DNA from: GCA-020348365 sp964347995
GTDB taxonomy: Archaea > Thermoproteota > Bathyarchaeia > Bathyarchaeales > Bathyarchaeaceae
Assembly (NCBI GenBank): GCA_964347995.1
Contig: CAYGBA010000001.1
Coordinates: 1-64,000 of the forward strand
Direction: 5' to 3'
DNA length: 64,000 nt
Part shown: positions 32,595 to 41,792 of the stretch, in pieces
How positions within the stretch are numbered: the first letter of the stretch is position 1
How the letters are laid out: each line of letters opens with the position of its first letter
The notes under the pieces: model-generated
Told to the model about the DNA's origin: nothing
The model's database searches: none
The model's input: only the letters and a program-made list of their open reading frames with translations
Translations under genes and position numbers: made by a program

Positions 32595-33437
32595 CTAGAG
32601 CTTCGTTGCTTTGTGTTTCCATAACAGTCTGTACATCAAAGCAAGTCCTCTAACGACGCTTTGATGCGACGTGATGGCTGCTTCACGCAGGAAAAAGGGA
32701 ACTCCAGGATCTTCAACAAGGAACAAAGCCTTTCCCCCCGTCTTTGGGTCAACTATGCAGCCCCTAATCGGAATCTCATCAGTGAAACGGATCTCAACCC
32801 CACCCGCCAGCACCTTGTTGATGCCCCCCAACATCTTTGCTTGCTTTTCTCTGTCTTCAGGCCCCAGCATGTCCGGCTTCATCAAGATCAGTTTCAATGA
32901 GACACCCCGCGCTATAGCCTCCCCAAGTTTTTCAGCAACTTCCGGGAAGTACTCTATGGCCCTTGAAAGGATCTGGATTTCCGTCTCCGCTGCGTCGTAA
33001 AGTTTTTTTGTTTCCTCACGTGAAACTTCGCCCACGCTGACGATGCGTAGAAGAGGAACCCCTGGAACTCCTTTCTCACCCTTCAAATAAATCTTCTTGC
33101 TGACTTCTACGAGATCTTGTGCGTACTCCTCAAGGGTTCTAAGCTTCTGCTTAAGCTCTTTCATGCTCAAAGACACAAGAGAGCTTGCGATATCCTCGAG
33201 AGGGCGCGGGTTGTACAGCACAGGTCTTCCAGGTCTTATCGTTACAAGTCCCATTTTTGCAAGCTGGTCCAAAACGCCGTAGATGCGCGCACTCGGCACT
33301 TTACTAGTCTTGCTTAGGGTCGTTGCCTTTGTCTCTCCCAGAAGTATTAGGTGCGCAAGCGCCGCGGCTTGGTACTCGTTTAAGCCCATGTTTATGAGCA
33401 GCAACCTGGTTTCATTGATGTCTTTTTCAAAGGCCAA
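32595..33437 (-). CDS. TrmB-family transcriptional regulator
   Basis: A 280-residue regulator with an N-terminal winged helix (LGLNEYQAAALAHLILLGE-type opening, RIYGVLDQLAKMGLVTI recognition region, GRPVLYNPRPLEDI wing). A coiled segment and a PLD-like sensor part follow (EIQILSRAIEYFPEVAEKL, SLKLILMKPD). TrmB proteins sense sugars and control sugar-transport and metabolism genes in archaea. Its place between the APS reductase/Sat pair and the sulfoquinovose synthase, next to a large palindrome, suggests that it controls this sulfosugar supply. That link is inferred from position. Confidence 0.88.
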   Translation of the reverse strand: MAFEKDINETRLLLINMGLNEYQAAALAHLILLGETKATTLSKTSKVPSARIYGVLDQLAKMGLVTIRPGRPVLYNPRPLEDIASSLVSLSMKELKQKLRTLEEYAQDLVEVSKKIYLKGEKGVPGVPLLRIVSVGEVSREETKKLYDAAETEIQILSRAIEYFPEVAEKLGEAIARGVSLKLILMKPDMLGPEDREKQAKMLGGINKVLAGGVEIRFTDEIPIRGCIVDPKTGGKALFLVEDPGVPFFLREAAITSHQSVVRGLALMYRLLWKHKATKL

Positions 33438-33536
33438 GAGTTAACTACTCTCCTATAGATAATTTGAACAACCTGCTTTTAAATCCTTTACATTGTGTGT
33501 TTCAACTTACGCGAAGGAAAAAACTGTACACAGAAA

Positions 33537-33548
33537 AGGTTATAAATG
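33537..33548 (+). promoter_or_regulatory. TATA box for the sulfoquinovose synthase gene
   Basis: AGGTTATAAATG-type element about 45-50 nt upstream of ATG 33590. It fits a transcript start near 33570, close to the TAGTAAAA half-site at 33571. Confidence 0.45.
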
Positions 33549-33589
33549 AGAATAATTAACTTCAACCAAGTAGTAAAATCGGTGTTCAT

Positions 33590-34756
33590 ATGAAGGTTTT
33601 AATTACTGGTATGGATGGATACATCGGTTGGGCTTTAAGCCTACACATGCTAAACCGCGGACACACGGTAATTGGAATAGATAACTTTCTTAGGAGGAAG
33701 ATGGTGAGGGCGGTCAACTGCCAGAGCGCAATTACTATACAACCCATGAAAAAGAGGTTAGAGCTGATTAAGCAGGTTCTTGGAAAGGAAATTGCCTTTG
33801 AGCAAGGCGACATGTTGGACTACGACTTTCTTAAAGCTGTCTTGCATAAGTACAAGCCGAATTCCATTGTGAACCTTGCACAACAGCCATCCCCCGCTTA
33901 CAGCATGATCAACGCAAAGCACGCCACATTTTCCCAAAGGAACAACGTTTGTGGGATACTCAACCTCATGTGGGCCATGAGAGAGGAGACTCCGGATGCG
34001 CATGTGACCACATTGGGCACCATGGGTGAGTATGGACAGCCCAACATGCCCATTCCCGAAGGTTTTTTCACTGTGGAGTATAAAGGAATGAAGGATACTC
34101 TGCCGTTTCCACGCCAAGCTGGAAGCTTCTACCATTGGTCAAAGGTTCAAAGCTCCGACAACGCCTTTTACTGTTGTAATCTCTGGGACTTGAAGGCAAC
34201 CGACATAATGCAAGGAGTCGTCTACGGGACGCAAACCGATGAAGTGATTTTGAACGAGGGGTTGCGCACAAGGTTCGACTTTGACGAGTGCTTTGGAACA
34301 ATGATAAACAGGGCCTGTGCATGCGCCATAACTGGGCATCCCATAATTCCATACGGGAAAGGCTGGCAAACCCGGGGATATATCGCGCTAAGAGACAGCA
34401 TCCAGTGCTTAACCCTTTCAACGGAGAACCCGCCAACCGATGAGAATAGTGTCCATGGTTACCGTGTGATGAACCAGTTTGACGAATGCTACAGCTGCAA
34501 TGAGATAGCGGATAGAGTGGGCTTGGTAGCGGAGAAACTTGGATTCGAGACGGAGGTGAAGCATATAGAAAACCCACGAGTAGAGAAAGAGGAACACTTC
34601 TATCAGCCCATCCATGAGAAGCTTTACAGACTCGGCTTCAAACCGCTCCATACTTTGGAAGAGGAGCTGGAGATCATGCTCACTGATCTGGACCACTGGA
34701 AGGACAGGATTTTGGCATACGAACATAAAATAATGCCTAAAATCACTTGGCGTTGA
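33590..34756 (+). CDS. agl3: UDP-sulfoquinovose synthase (SQD1/Agl3)
   Basis: A 388-residue SDR that makes UDP-sulfoquinovose from UDP-glucose and sulfite. The Rossmann motif is TGMDGYIGW. The insert VNLAQQPSPAYSMINAKHA and the LGTMGEYGQPNMPIPEGFF segment are characteristic of SQD1 rather than ordinary epimerases. FYHWSKVQSSDN supplies the Tyr/Lys pair, and YGTQTDEV and RFDFDECFGTMINRACA follow. In Sulfolobus the homologue Agl3 provides sulfoquinovose for the S-layer N-glycan. AglB, AglH and glycosyltransferases lie within 6 kb downstream, so the same use is likely here. Sat and APS reductase next door would supply the sulfite. Confidence 0.94.
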   Translation: MKVLITGMDGYIGWALSLHMLNRGHTVIGIDNFLRRKMVRAVNCQSAITIQPMKKRLELIKQVLGKEIAFEQGDMLDYDFLKAVLHKYKPNSIVNLAQQPSPAYSMINAKHATFSQRNNVCGILNLMWAMREETPDAHVTTLGTMGEYGQPNMPIPEGFFTVEYKGMKDTLPFPRQAGSFYHWSKVQSSDNAFYCCNLWDLKATDIMQGVVYGTQTDEVILNEGLRTRFDFDECFGTMINRACACAITGHPIIPYGKGWQTRGYIALRDSIQCLTLSTENPPTDENSVHGYRVMNQFDECYSCNEIADRVGLVAEKLGFETEVKHIENPRVEKEEHFYQPIHEKLYRLGFKPLHTLEEELEIMLTDLDHWKDRILAYEHKIMPKITWR

Positions 34757-34870
34757 ACCAAGGAAATGGAGAAGAACGGACAGCGCATTAACGACTAAGG
34801 AGAAAATCATGCCAAGTTTCATCTTGGAACCAATGGAAAATTTCTTATCAATAAAATTTCGGTTGCAGTG

Positions 34871-35497
34871 ATGGCAAACCCTAAAGTCTCCGTGATCATA
34901 CCTGCATACAATGAAGCTATGTCGATAGGCAAAGTGGTCACCAACTGCAAGTCATTTTGCGATGAGATAATTGTCATAGATGATGGTAGTACAGATGATA
35001 CAGCTGAAATTGCAAAGAAAAGTGGAGCACTATTGGTTCGGAGTGAGGAGAATCTTGGCATAACCAAAGCTATTCAGAAAGGACTGGAAGCTGCTCACGG
35101 CGAGATAATCGTAACAATGGACGCAGATGGTCAACATGACCCATCAGATATACCGAATCTAATTAAACCAATAACGGATGGAACAAGCGATGTGGTGCTT
35201 GGCATAAGAGACGAAATTCCAAATCTCTCAGAAAGAATAATTAATGCGCTTGCAAACCTAGGCGGAAAATGTTCGGACGCTGGAACAGGGTTCAGAGCTA
35301 TAAGAGCGAACATAGCTAAGAAGATGAAACTGCATGGAGCATGCCTCTGTGGAACATTCCTTCTGGAGGCGCGTAAGCGAGGCGCCAGAATATTAGAGAT
35401 TCCTATAAAAAAGAAGAGAAGAATCTATGGGAGAAGAAAGGCAAAGACAAAGCACATAAGGCAATTCTTCTATGTCGCACGAGACCTAATCTTCTAG
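34871..35497 (+). CDS. family 2 glycosyltransferase (dolichyl-phosphate-sugar synthase-like)
   Basis: A 208-residue soluble GT-A protein: VSVIIPAYNEAMSIGKVV, DEIIVIDDGSTDDTAEIA and VTMDADGQHDPSDIPNL are the sugar-nucleotide and metal sites. GKCSDAGTGFRAIRA fits DPM1-like enzymes that charge polyprenyl phosphate with a sugar. ATG 34871 is preferred over the GTG one codon earlier. A lipid-phosphate sugar made here could feed the AglB pathway. Confidence 0.87.
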   Translation: MANPKVSVIIPAYNEAMSIGKVVTNCKSFCDEIIVIDDGSTDDTAEIAKKSGALLVRSEENLGITKAIQKGLEAAHGEIIVTMDADGQHDPSDIPNLIKPITDGTSDVVLGIRDEIPNLSERIINALANLGGKCSDAGTGFRAIRANIAKKMKLHGACLCGTFLLEARKRGARILEIPIKKKRRIYGRRKAKTKHIRQFFYVARDLIF

Positions 35498-35630
35498 TCA
35501 CAAGGACACATAGATAGCGACCTAAAACTACGAAAGCGCTCGCACGCGGAAGCACAGCAAAAATCAATCTAGCATTGAGAAGCGTTAAAAATGGAATAGA
35601 ACAATGACTAAGACAAACTGGTGATCGCAA

Positions 35631-36614
35631 ATGGACATACTAGTAACTGGTGGAGCAGGCTACATCGGAAGCGGGCTTCTCCTCAAGCTGGGCGAAGAGT
35701 TCCCTGAAGCCACTATAACTTCCATGGACAACTTAACAACAGGAGATTACCGCCACATTGAATATCTCAAGAGAGACAAGCGTTATCGCCTTCTGATCGG
35801 TGACATAAGAAAAAAGTCTGACACAAAAAGGGCCATAACCCAAGATACGAATATGATCATACACTTGGCAGCTATGCCAGGCGTAAAATTATGTAACGAT
35901 CAGCCAAAAGAAGCTATAGAGACTAATATTTATGGCACCCATCTCCTTCTGGAAGAAGCTGTTAATCACAATGTCAAGAAATTTGCTTTTACCTCTTCGG
36001 CCGCCGTATACGGAACACCAGAAGAGCACCCTATCAGTGAAAGGCACCCTCTCAAGCCCATCAACCTCTATGGTGTTAGCAAAGTAAGCGGTGAAAAGCT
36101 TGTTAACGGACACCACATCACTAGCGGCTTAAGCACAACAACACTTCGGTTATCCAACGTTTATGGTCTAGGTGCATACACCAAGTGGAAGACCGTTATC
36201 CCCCGGTTTGTCTGGCAGGCAGTGCACAATAAGGCTCTGACGATCCGCGCAGATGGAAAACAGCAACGCAACTTTGTACATGTACAAGATGTTATAGACG
36301 CCATAATCCGATGCTTAAAGGCTCCTCAACAGGCAGTTGCAGGCGAAATCTTCAACGTAGGTGGAGAAGCCTTAAGCGTTAACCAAATCGCCACGAATGT
36401 AATTCGCGAAGCCAGGCAAAGGCTGGGCAAAGAAGTTTCAAAGGCATACACGCAGTTGGAAACTGGCGAAGTTTACACATCGGAATTCAACTACGATTGG
36501 AAAAGAGCTTCTCAAAAGATAGGCTATAAGCAGAAGCGAGAAGTCTCGGAAGGCGTTTCTGCGTTGTTTGACTACGCCTTAAAAATCAAGGCTACACAAA
36601 GTCATGACGATTAA
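35631..36614 (+). CDS. NAD-dependent nucleotide-sugar epimerase (GalE-like)
   Basis: A 327-residue extended SDR with VTGGAGYIGSGLLLKL at the N-terminus, TSSAAVYGTPEEHPIS in the active site and the YGVSK Tyr/Lys pair. RFVWQAVHNKALTIRADGKQ is typical of UDP-glucose 4-epimerase or related UDP-GlcNAc epimerases. It would supply one donor sugar for the glycan. It lies between a glycosyltransferase and the convergent Alg14-13 gene. Confidence 0.87.
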   Translation: MDILVTGGAGYIGSGLLLKLGEEFPEATITSMDNLTTGDYRHIEYLKRDKRYRLLIGDIRKKSDTKRAITQDTNMIIHLAAMPGVKLCNDQPKEAIETNIYGTHLLLEEAVNHNVKKFAFTSSAAVYGTPEEHPISERHPLKPINLYGVSKVSGEKLVNGHHITSGLSTTTLRLSNVYGLGAYTKWKTVIPRFVWQAVHNKALTIRADGKQQRNFVHVQDVIDAIIRCLKAPQQAVAGEIFNVGGEALSVNQIATNVIREARQRLGKEVSKAYTQLETGEVYTSEFNYDWKRASQKIGYKQKREVSEGVSALFDYALKIKATQSHDD

Positions 36615-36635
36615 GGCTATCCTCTTTTTGAGTGT

Positions 36636-37619
36636 TTAGTTGTCTTTCAGTAACTCCATTATCATGTTTGCGAGGTTTTTAGCCCCTTCTGGTAGCGTCG
36701 GAACCTTCCTCCCTCTTGCTTCTTTTATAGCATCTAAGAGACTCTGTAACTCTATTTTGGAAACCAAGACAGCGTTTATTTTTCTCGCCAAATATTCTGC
36801 GTCCTCTATTCCTGCTGTTCTTGTCCAATCAGGATTTGGAGCCAAAACTACGGGTTTTTTATAAATGGCCGCATCCAACAACGTTCCACCAAAATGAGAC
36901 ACCACCAGTTCGGCTCCGGCTAGAAGCTTGTGGAATTCTTCTGTAAATGTTATCACCTTCCACTCGGGATGTTGCTTAATGTAGGGCGCGGCGTCCACTC
37001 TGCCGGTCTGCAAAACAACATTGCTTAGTCTGCTCTTTGACAAGGTATCAAACAAAAGCTTGTGTCCATAGGTGCCTCCTGAAGCTAGAATGTATCCTCC
37101 ATCCCATGGCGTGATCTCTGGCTTACAAAGCGTGGGGCCCACAACCACACCTTTTAGAAATCTACTCTGTTCCTTCCAATGCAAAGCCGTTAATGCTGAA
37201 ATAGGCTGTAGTACGCGAGCGGTTCTAGAAGGTTTTGTGAAACGAACAAGGCTCTCAATGTTAACCACTGGAACACCTCTCATCCAAGCCAAAAGTGCCG
37301 GTGGACCACAGAAGTTGCTTCCTGTGCTCACAACAACATCAAACTCATGGAAATCTACTTTGACAGAATCAATAAGCGCCTTGATGAGACGGGCTGCGAA
37401 AATGTAGTCGGGAGTTTTTGGACCTCGAGGCTTCAGTAGAAACTCTACTTTGCCAAATTTGCTCAGCCTTCTCTCGCTTAATGTGTCTCCCTCGGGCGCG
37501 AGAAATGATAGAGACACTTTCTTGTGAAGTGTTTGGGCTAGCGCATATGCAATTCCAGTGTGCCCACCGCCACCAGCAAGAATCAGTACGCGCCCCTTCA
37601 CCTTGGCTCCCCTTGACAC
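36636..37619 (-). CDS. Alg14-Alg13 type fused glycosyltransferase (MurG-like, Agl24-like)
   Basis: A 327-residue GT-B protein combining both halves of the eukaryotic Alg13/Alg14 pair in one chain. The N-terminal Alg14-like half starts RVLILAGGGGHTGIAYALA and includes VVVSTGSNFCGPPALLAW. The C-terminal Alg13/MurG half has VVVGPTLCKPEI, ILASGGTYGHKLLF and VVSHFGGTLLDAAIYKKPVV. It likely adds the second GlcNAc to lipid-linked GlcNAc, as Agl24 does in Sulfolobus. Start: GTG 37619, but GTG 37601 is better placed behind AGGGGAG. It is transcribed with, and downstream of, the AglH gene. Confidence 0.85.
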   Translation of the reverse strand: MSRGAKVKGRVLILAGGGGHTGIAYALAQTLHKKVSLSFLAPEGDTLSERRLSKFGKVEFLLKPRGPKTPDYIFAARLIKALIDSVKVDFHEFDVVVSTGSNFCGPPALLAWMRGVPVVNIESLVRFTKPSRTARVLQPISALTALHWKEQSRFLKGVVVGPTLCKPEITPWDGGYILASGGTYGHKLLFDTLSKSRLSNVVLQTGRVDAAPYIKQHPEWKVITFTEEFHKLLAGAELVVSHFGGTLLDAAIYKKPVVLAPNPDWTRTAGIEDAEYLARKINAVLVSKIELQSLLDAIKEARGRKVPTLPEGAKNLANMIMELLKDN

Positions 37620-37674
37620 TTCTTCATCCAGAAGTTATATAGTTGTCTTTTCTACGTTCGCTCTCGGAATCCGT

Positions 37675-38694
37675 TTACAATGGTAGAAAGGGTAGTACCG
37701 CAAAGCAAATTTGGATTAATATCAGAATTATTGTAACTTGTTTCTCGGTCATTGGCCTTAAGTTCATCAGAATATGAGTCCAACTATACACTTTTTTCCC
37801 ATAGGGCGGATCAAGTTTCCCATCTTTTCTCAATTTTCCTAGACAACTCGCATTGAATTTGGACCTCAGTTTCAGAAAGAACTCGATAATGAAGGGTAGC
37901 ATTACGAGAATTCCGCTTCTTTCCGTGTTTCCAACAATTACTCCAGCAGCTATCATTGATCCAAGCAGATAAGTTAGGGAATCTCCAGGCAGAATTTTCG
38001 CAGGATACCAGTTAAACTTAATGAAACCAACCAGAGCGGCGAGGGTTACGAGAAATATAACTGAGCCGATTCTTTCACATACCAAAGCGAAGACTCCCAA
38101 ACCAAGGAAATAAGCAATTCCCATTCCTGCTTCCAATCCGTTGAATCCCGCAAGCATATTGACAACATTAGATGCCCCCACCATTCCAAGCGGCACCAAC
38201 ACAAGAGGATAAAGAATCCCAAAGTCAACGCGTCCTATGAATGGAATCGACATGTGCGTTACTCCGGCGCTAATCGCCATCAAGGGTACCGCCGCTGGCA
38301 AGGTAAGTAGGGGCTTAAGCCACTGTGGAAAACCAACTCTAATATCAGAACCTTCCTTGGTCTTCACTCTTCTTGATTTGACATTTAAGTCATCCAGCAG
38401 ACCCACAAACATGACAATAAGAACGGATGAGGTTACCGCCAAGAGCGGTTTCAAATCCCCCTCGGAACCGGAGAGAAATGTCTGCAAACCTATGTAGCTT
38501 AACAATCCAGCTAAGACACCGAAAGCAACACAGATTCCGCCTGAGCTTGCCAACTTCGGTTTTTCCCTCTTATGCAAATCCAAGCCTACTATCCCAGCGA
38601 CGTACAGGAATCGCGTGAAGTAAGGAGTAATAAAGAGGGTTACAATGAAGGATATCAGAACAGAGATGAGTAATATCATCATCAGGCGCACCAA
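37675..38694 (-). CDS. aglH: UDP-GlcNAc:dolichyl-phosphate GlcNAc-1-phosphotransferase
   Basis: A 339-residue membrane enzyme of the GPT/MraY family with about nine membrane helices. The signature motifs are KREKPKLASSGGICVA, VGLLDDLNVKSR (the DD metal site) and ASNVVNMLAGFNGLEAGMG. This transferase starts lipid-linked oligosaccharide assembly at the cytoplasmic face. It precedes the Alg14-13 fusion on the minus strand (55-bp gap) and is divergent from aglB. These are the first two steps and the last step of N-glycosylation side by side. Confidence 0.93.
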   Translation of the reverse strand: MVRLMMILLISVLISFIVTLFITPYFTRFLYVAGIVGLDLHKREKPKLASSGGICVAFGVLAGLLSYIGLQTFLSGSEGDLKPLLAVTSSVLIVMFVGLLDDLNVKSRRVKTKEGSDIRVGFPQWLKPLLTLPAAVPLMAISAGVTHMSIPFIGRVDFGILYPLVLVPLGMVGASNVVNMLAGFNGLEAGMGIAYFLGLGVFALVCERIGSVIFLVTLAALVGFIKFNWYPAKILPGDSLTYLLGSMIAAGVIVGNTERSGILVMLPFIIEFFLKLRSKFNASCLGKLRKDGKLDPPYGKKVYSWTHILMNLRPMTEKQVTIILILIQICFAVLPFLPL

Positions 38695-38859
38695 ACACTT
38701 CGCTTTAGATTTGACCGATCAGACATTAGGGTTATGATTGAAGAATTTAAAAATATTATTCCAGATAGCCTGATGTTCAACAAGCTGTTGAATACTTTGA
38801 CAAAATGCGTTTATGGAGGGATGCTCTTCGTGAAACGCGACCAAGGGCTAACCGTAAGA

Positions 38860-38868
38860 GAAATATAA
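38860..38868 (+). promoter_or_regulatory. TATA box for aglB
   Basis: GAAATATAAAT runs directly into ATG 38869. At normal spacing the transcript would start near 38890, so translation would begin at ATG 38908, not 38869. Confidence 0.45.
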
Positions 38869-41049
38869 ATGGTTAACCGAAATGGGTCGAAGAGAAGATT
38901 GTTAAGAATGAAGATCAGAAAATTGTTTAGCAGGGAGAAAGTCTTTGATACTTTGAAAAGGGCTACGGCTGTTCGCTTTAGAATTTCGCATTCCTCGCTT
39001 CTGCAGCTTTCCCTACTTTTCCTCATTCTTTTGTTGGCTTTGACAGTTAGGATGCTTCCCATCCGGTGGGGTCTTTACCTCTCAGAATTCGATCCCTATT
39101 TCCAATTTCGCGTGACAAAACATGCAGTTGAAAACGGACTCCACAACTGGGCTACCGGATGGTCAAATATAGATCCCTCACGAGACCTAATGAGTTGGTA
39201 TCCTTATGGTCGGAAAATCTCGACTGCTTATCCAGGGATACCACTTACCGCAGCATTCTCATATTTAGTAGCCCATGCACTGGGCTTGCCTCTAAACGTG
39301 TTTGAGTTTTGCGTCGTCTTCCCCGCCATAATGGGAACGTTAACATGCCTAGCCATATATTTCCTAGGAAAAGATATGGGCGGCAAACACGTAGGCATCC
39401 TTTCCGCACTTTTCCTAGCGCTGAGTTCAGCCCACATCAGCCGAACATCCCTTGGATTTTTCGACGACGAAACCGTGGGAATATTTGGTCTATTACTCTT
39501 TTTCTTCTTCTTCCTCAGATCCATCGAAAGTGAAAGACCAGTAAGAAACTGTGTGGGCTATGCGGTTGCTGCGGGGCTTTCGCTAGGATGGATTTTTGCC
39601 TCGTGGGGTGCTTCAAGATACGTAGTTGATATGGCGGCCCTTTTCGTTTTTGTTCTGCTCTTGCTAAAGAGATATTCCTCTCGGTTGCTTTTCTCTTACA
39701 GCACAGGACTGGGCATAGCTCTTTTCATCGCTGTCAATGTCCCAAAATTAGGATTCCGATTCTTGACAGGAACCGAAATCTTGTCAGCAGCTGCGGTATT
39801 TCTATTATTGTCCATGTATGAGATTACCCGCCATATCAAAACCGTCAGGAATAAGGCCGTTTTCATTTCACTCTTTCTAGGACTTTGCGCGGGTCTATTC
39901 CTTATGCTTTCTTCATTTGGATATGTCGCGCCCTTGGCAGGAAAATTCGTATCTGTCATAAATCCGCTCGAACGCCTCGCTAACCCCCTCAGACAGTCTG
40001 TCCAAGAACACAGACCCGCCGCTTGGGGATCCTTCTACTACGATTTTGGGATAGGCGCCTTCTTTGTGCCTGTCGGCTTGTTCTTTGCTGTGCGAAATCC
40101 TTCAAACCGGAATATCTTCTTGACAGTCTTTGGCTTGACGGCAATCTACTTTGCAGGTTCCATGGTGCGTTTAACCCTAATTCTGGCACCAGCTATCAGC
40201 CTCCTCTGGGCGTTGGCTCTAGTCCGATTGATCAAACCCTTCACCACTGTCATGAAGGCAGCCCCCATAATTCCACGGAGAGGGGCAGGCCTTGCGGCTC
40301 ATGTAGGGAAGGAATTCAGCGGCGCCTTCTTAATAGTGATGTTCCTCTTGCTCACACTCACTTTCGTCTTACCCACTCAAAGAGTATTTAACCATGCGTA
40401 TTCCCCCACGACAATTGCAGCGGCAAGTATGCCGGTAAAGCCTGGTGAGACGGTCAACGACTGGATTGACACTTTGGAGTGGATACGAACAAACGAAAGC
40501 GTCGAGGTGGTGGCTAGCTGGTGGGACTACGGATACTGGATTACAAACCTCGGCAATAAGACGTCACTTGCGGATAACGGCACATGGAACAAAACCCAAA
40601 TAGCACAGATTGGCCTAATGTTCATGTCAAATGAAACTGCGGCGGTCAAAATCCTCCAAAAATACCACGCAACTCATGTCCTGGTCTTTGTAACGTGCGA
40701 TGGTCAAGGCAGAGATGTGGGGTGGGGCGATGAGGGTAAATGGATGTGGATGGCGCGCATTGCGGACTCGGTCTTCGGCGGTTTCGAATATGATGAAGAG
40801 AATCATCTAATAGTTGGCTATCAAGAATTAGTAACAGATGAACAAGGACAAACCGCTAGGGTATGGACAGAAAAGGGCAAGCAGACAGTTATATACAAGT
40901 TGATGGCGTATGCAAAAGATAAGAGGACGGGCTCCTCACATTTGACTTATCCTTTGACACACTTCGAAGAAGCATATATTTCTGAAGGAAAAGACTATGG
41001 AGGAGTGATACCGCTCGTATGCGTATATAGAATCAATTATACAACGTAG
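38869..41049 (+). CDS. aglB: oligosaccharyltransferase AglB/STT3
   Basis: A 726-residue STT3-type enzyme that transfers the lipid-linked glycan to Asn in N-x-S/T. The first outer loop has the EFDPYFQFR acidic motif, followed by about eleven membrane helices. LGFFDDETVGIFGLL gives the second DxD-like motif. The soluble part begins near residue 520 and carries WWDYG at 551-555 (ASWWDYGYWITNLG) with GNKTSLADNGTWN after it. Length and motif order are normal. ATG 38908 (MKIRKLFSREKV) is more likely the true start than 38869 because the TATA box abuts 38869. Confidence 0.95.
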   Translation: MVNRNGSKRRLLRMKIRKLFSREKVFDTLKRATAVRFRISHSSLLQLSLLFLILLLALTVRMLPIRWGLYLSEFDPYFQFRVTKHAVENGLHNWATGWSNIDPSRDLMSWYPYGRKISTAYPGIPLTAAFSYLVAHALGLPLNVFEFCVVFPAIMGTLTCLAIYFLGKDMGGKHVGILSALFLALSSAHISRTSLGFFDDETVGIFGLLLFFFFFLRSIESERPVRNCVGYAVAAGLSLGWIFASWGASRYVVDMAALFVFVLLLLKRYSSRLLFSYSTGLGIALFIAVNVPKLGFRFLTGTEILSAAAVFLLLSMYEITRHIKTVRNKAVFISLFLGLCAGLFLMLSSFGYVAPLAGKFVSVINPLERLANPLRQSVQEHRPAAWGSFYYDFGIGAFFVPVGLFFAVRNPSNRNIFLTVFGLTAIYFAGSMVRLTLILAPAISLLWALALVRLIKPFTTVMKAAPIIPRRGAGLAAHVGKEFSGAFLIVMFLLLTLTFVLPTQRVFNHAYSPTTIAAASMPVKPGETVNDWIDTLEWIRTNESVEVVASWWDYGYWITNLGNKTSLADNGTWNKTQIAQIGLMFMSNETAAVKILQKYHATHVLVFVTCDGQGRDVGWGDEGKWMWMARIADSVFGGFEYDEENHLIVGYQELVTDEQGQTARVWTEKGKQTVIYKLMAYAKDKRTGSSHLTYPLTHFEEAYISEGKDYGGVIPLVCVYRINYTT

Positions 41050-41101
41050 CTGGCCTTTCCTTGTTCTCATCTTAGTGCACGCATAGCCATTTAATGAGAA
41101 A

Positions 41102-41110
41102 CTTTTAAAT
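41102..41110 (+). promoter_or_regulatory. TATA box for rpo12
   Basis: CTTTTAAAT lies about 25 nt before the TTG at 41131, which predicts a leaderless or nearly leaderless transcript. Confidence 0.5.
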
Positions 41111-41130
41111 GTGGTCAACGATCTTCGAAC

Positions 41131-41316
41131 TTGAAGGTGGATACATTGTCTGAAGAGAGGGTTCCTGGACTTGTTTACGAATGCGTGAGGTGTGGTGCAA
41201 AAGTGACAACTGATGAACTCAAATTGCGGGGTGGTGAGGTGAAGTGCACCGTCTGTGGCTATCGTGTTCTCAAGAAGATGAGGCCTCCAGTCGTTAAGCG
41301 TGTCTCAGCCAGATAG
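41131..41316 (+). CDS. rpo12: DNA-directed RNA polymerase subunit Rpo12 (RpoP)
   Basis: A 61-residue zinc-ribbon subunit of archaeal RNA polymerase. YECVRCGAKV and VKCTVCGYRVLKK form the two Cys pairs, followed by the invariant RPPVVKRVSAR tail. The start is uncertain: TTG 41131, GTG 41137 or TTG 41146. The TATA position favours one of the first two. In many archaea it is found with ribosomal protein eL43 and KEOPS genes; here it stands alone after aglB. Confidence 0.93.
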   Translation: MKVDTLSEERVPGLVYECVRCGAKVTTDELKLRGGEVKCTVCGYRVLKKMRPPVVKRVSAR

Positions 41317-41379
41317 TCATCATTCACAGCAATTCTATGCTTAACTTGGTAGACTAAGCCCCCAGTGATTACTTCTCTG

Positions 41380-41736
41380 CTAGAAAATCTCTTCTTCGCC
41401 TATCTTTTTTACAATCTTGCCCCTCAACTTCACTGGTGGGCCTATCTCCTCGGGTTCCTTTTCCGCTGTTTTTCGCTTCACAGTTTCTCCGCAGATGCCA
41501 TTAGGCAGCAACCTTCTCTTCATACAGATCGCGTAGTTGCAATTCGAAATGTTGCATTTCTCGTCTGTCCACGTACACCATACCTTATCTCCGCGGTGTA
41601 CCGCAGCTTTCTTTGCACATCTGAAAAATTCACATCTTGGGAAACAATGTTTTACTCCAGACAAAGTAGACACAACCTCTAGATTCAATACAAAAAGTCT
41701 CTCTTCTACTCTAGTCGTCAATTTATGCCTAGACAA
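41380..41736 (-). CDS. Cys-rich conserved archaeal protein of unknown function
   Basis: A 118-residue soluble protein with at least seven cysteines in the middle (HCFPRCEFFRCAKKAA, VWCTWTDEKCNISNCNYAIC, and a later GICGE), likely to bind zinc or an Fe-S cluster. The tail is basic and charged (VKRKTAEKEPEEIGPP). I do not recognise the family. The start is TTG 41736; a TATA-like GTTTATAAC on the minus strand lies about 15 nt above it. It is convergent with rpo12. Confidence 0.6.
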   Translation of the reverse strand: MSRHKLTTRVEERLFVLNLEVVSTLSGVKHCFPRCEFFRCAKKAAVHRGDKVWCTWTDEKCNISNCNYAICMKRRLLPNGICGETVKRKTAEKEPEEIGPPVKLRGKIVKKIGEEEIF

Positions 41737-41792
41737 AGAGTGTTATAAACTTTTTTCTTAAGATGCTTATTTCTAGTAATAATTCTTCAGAA

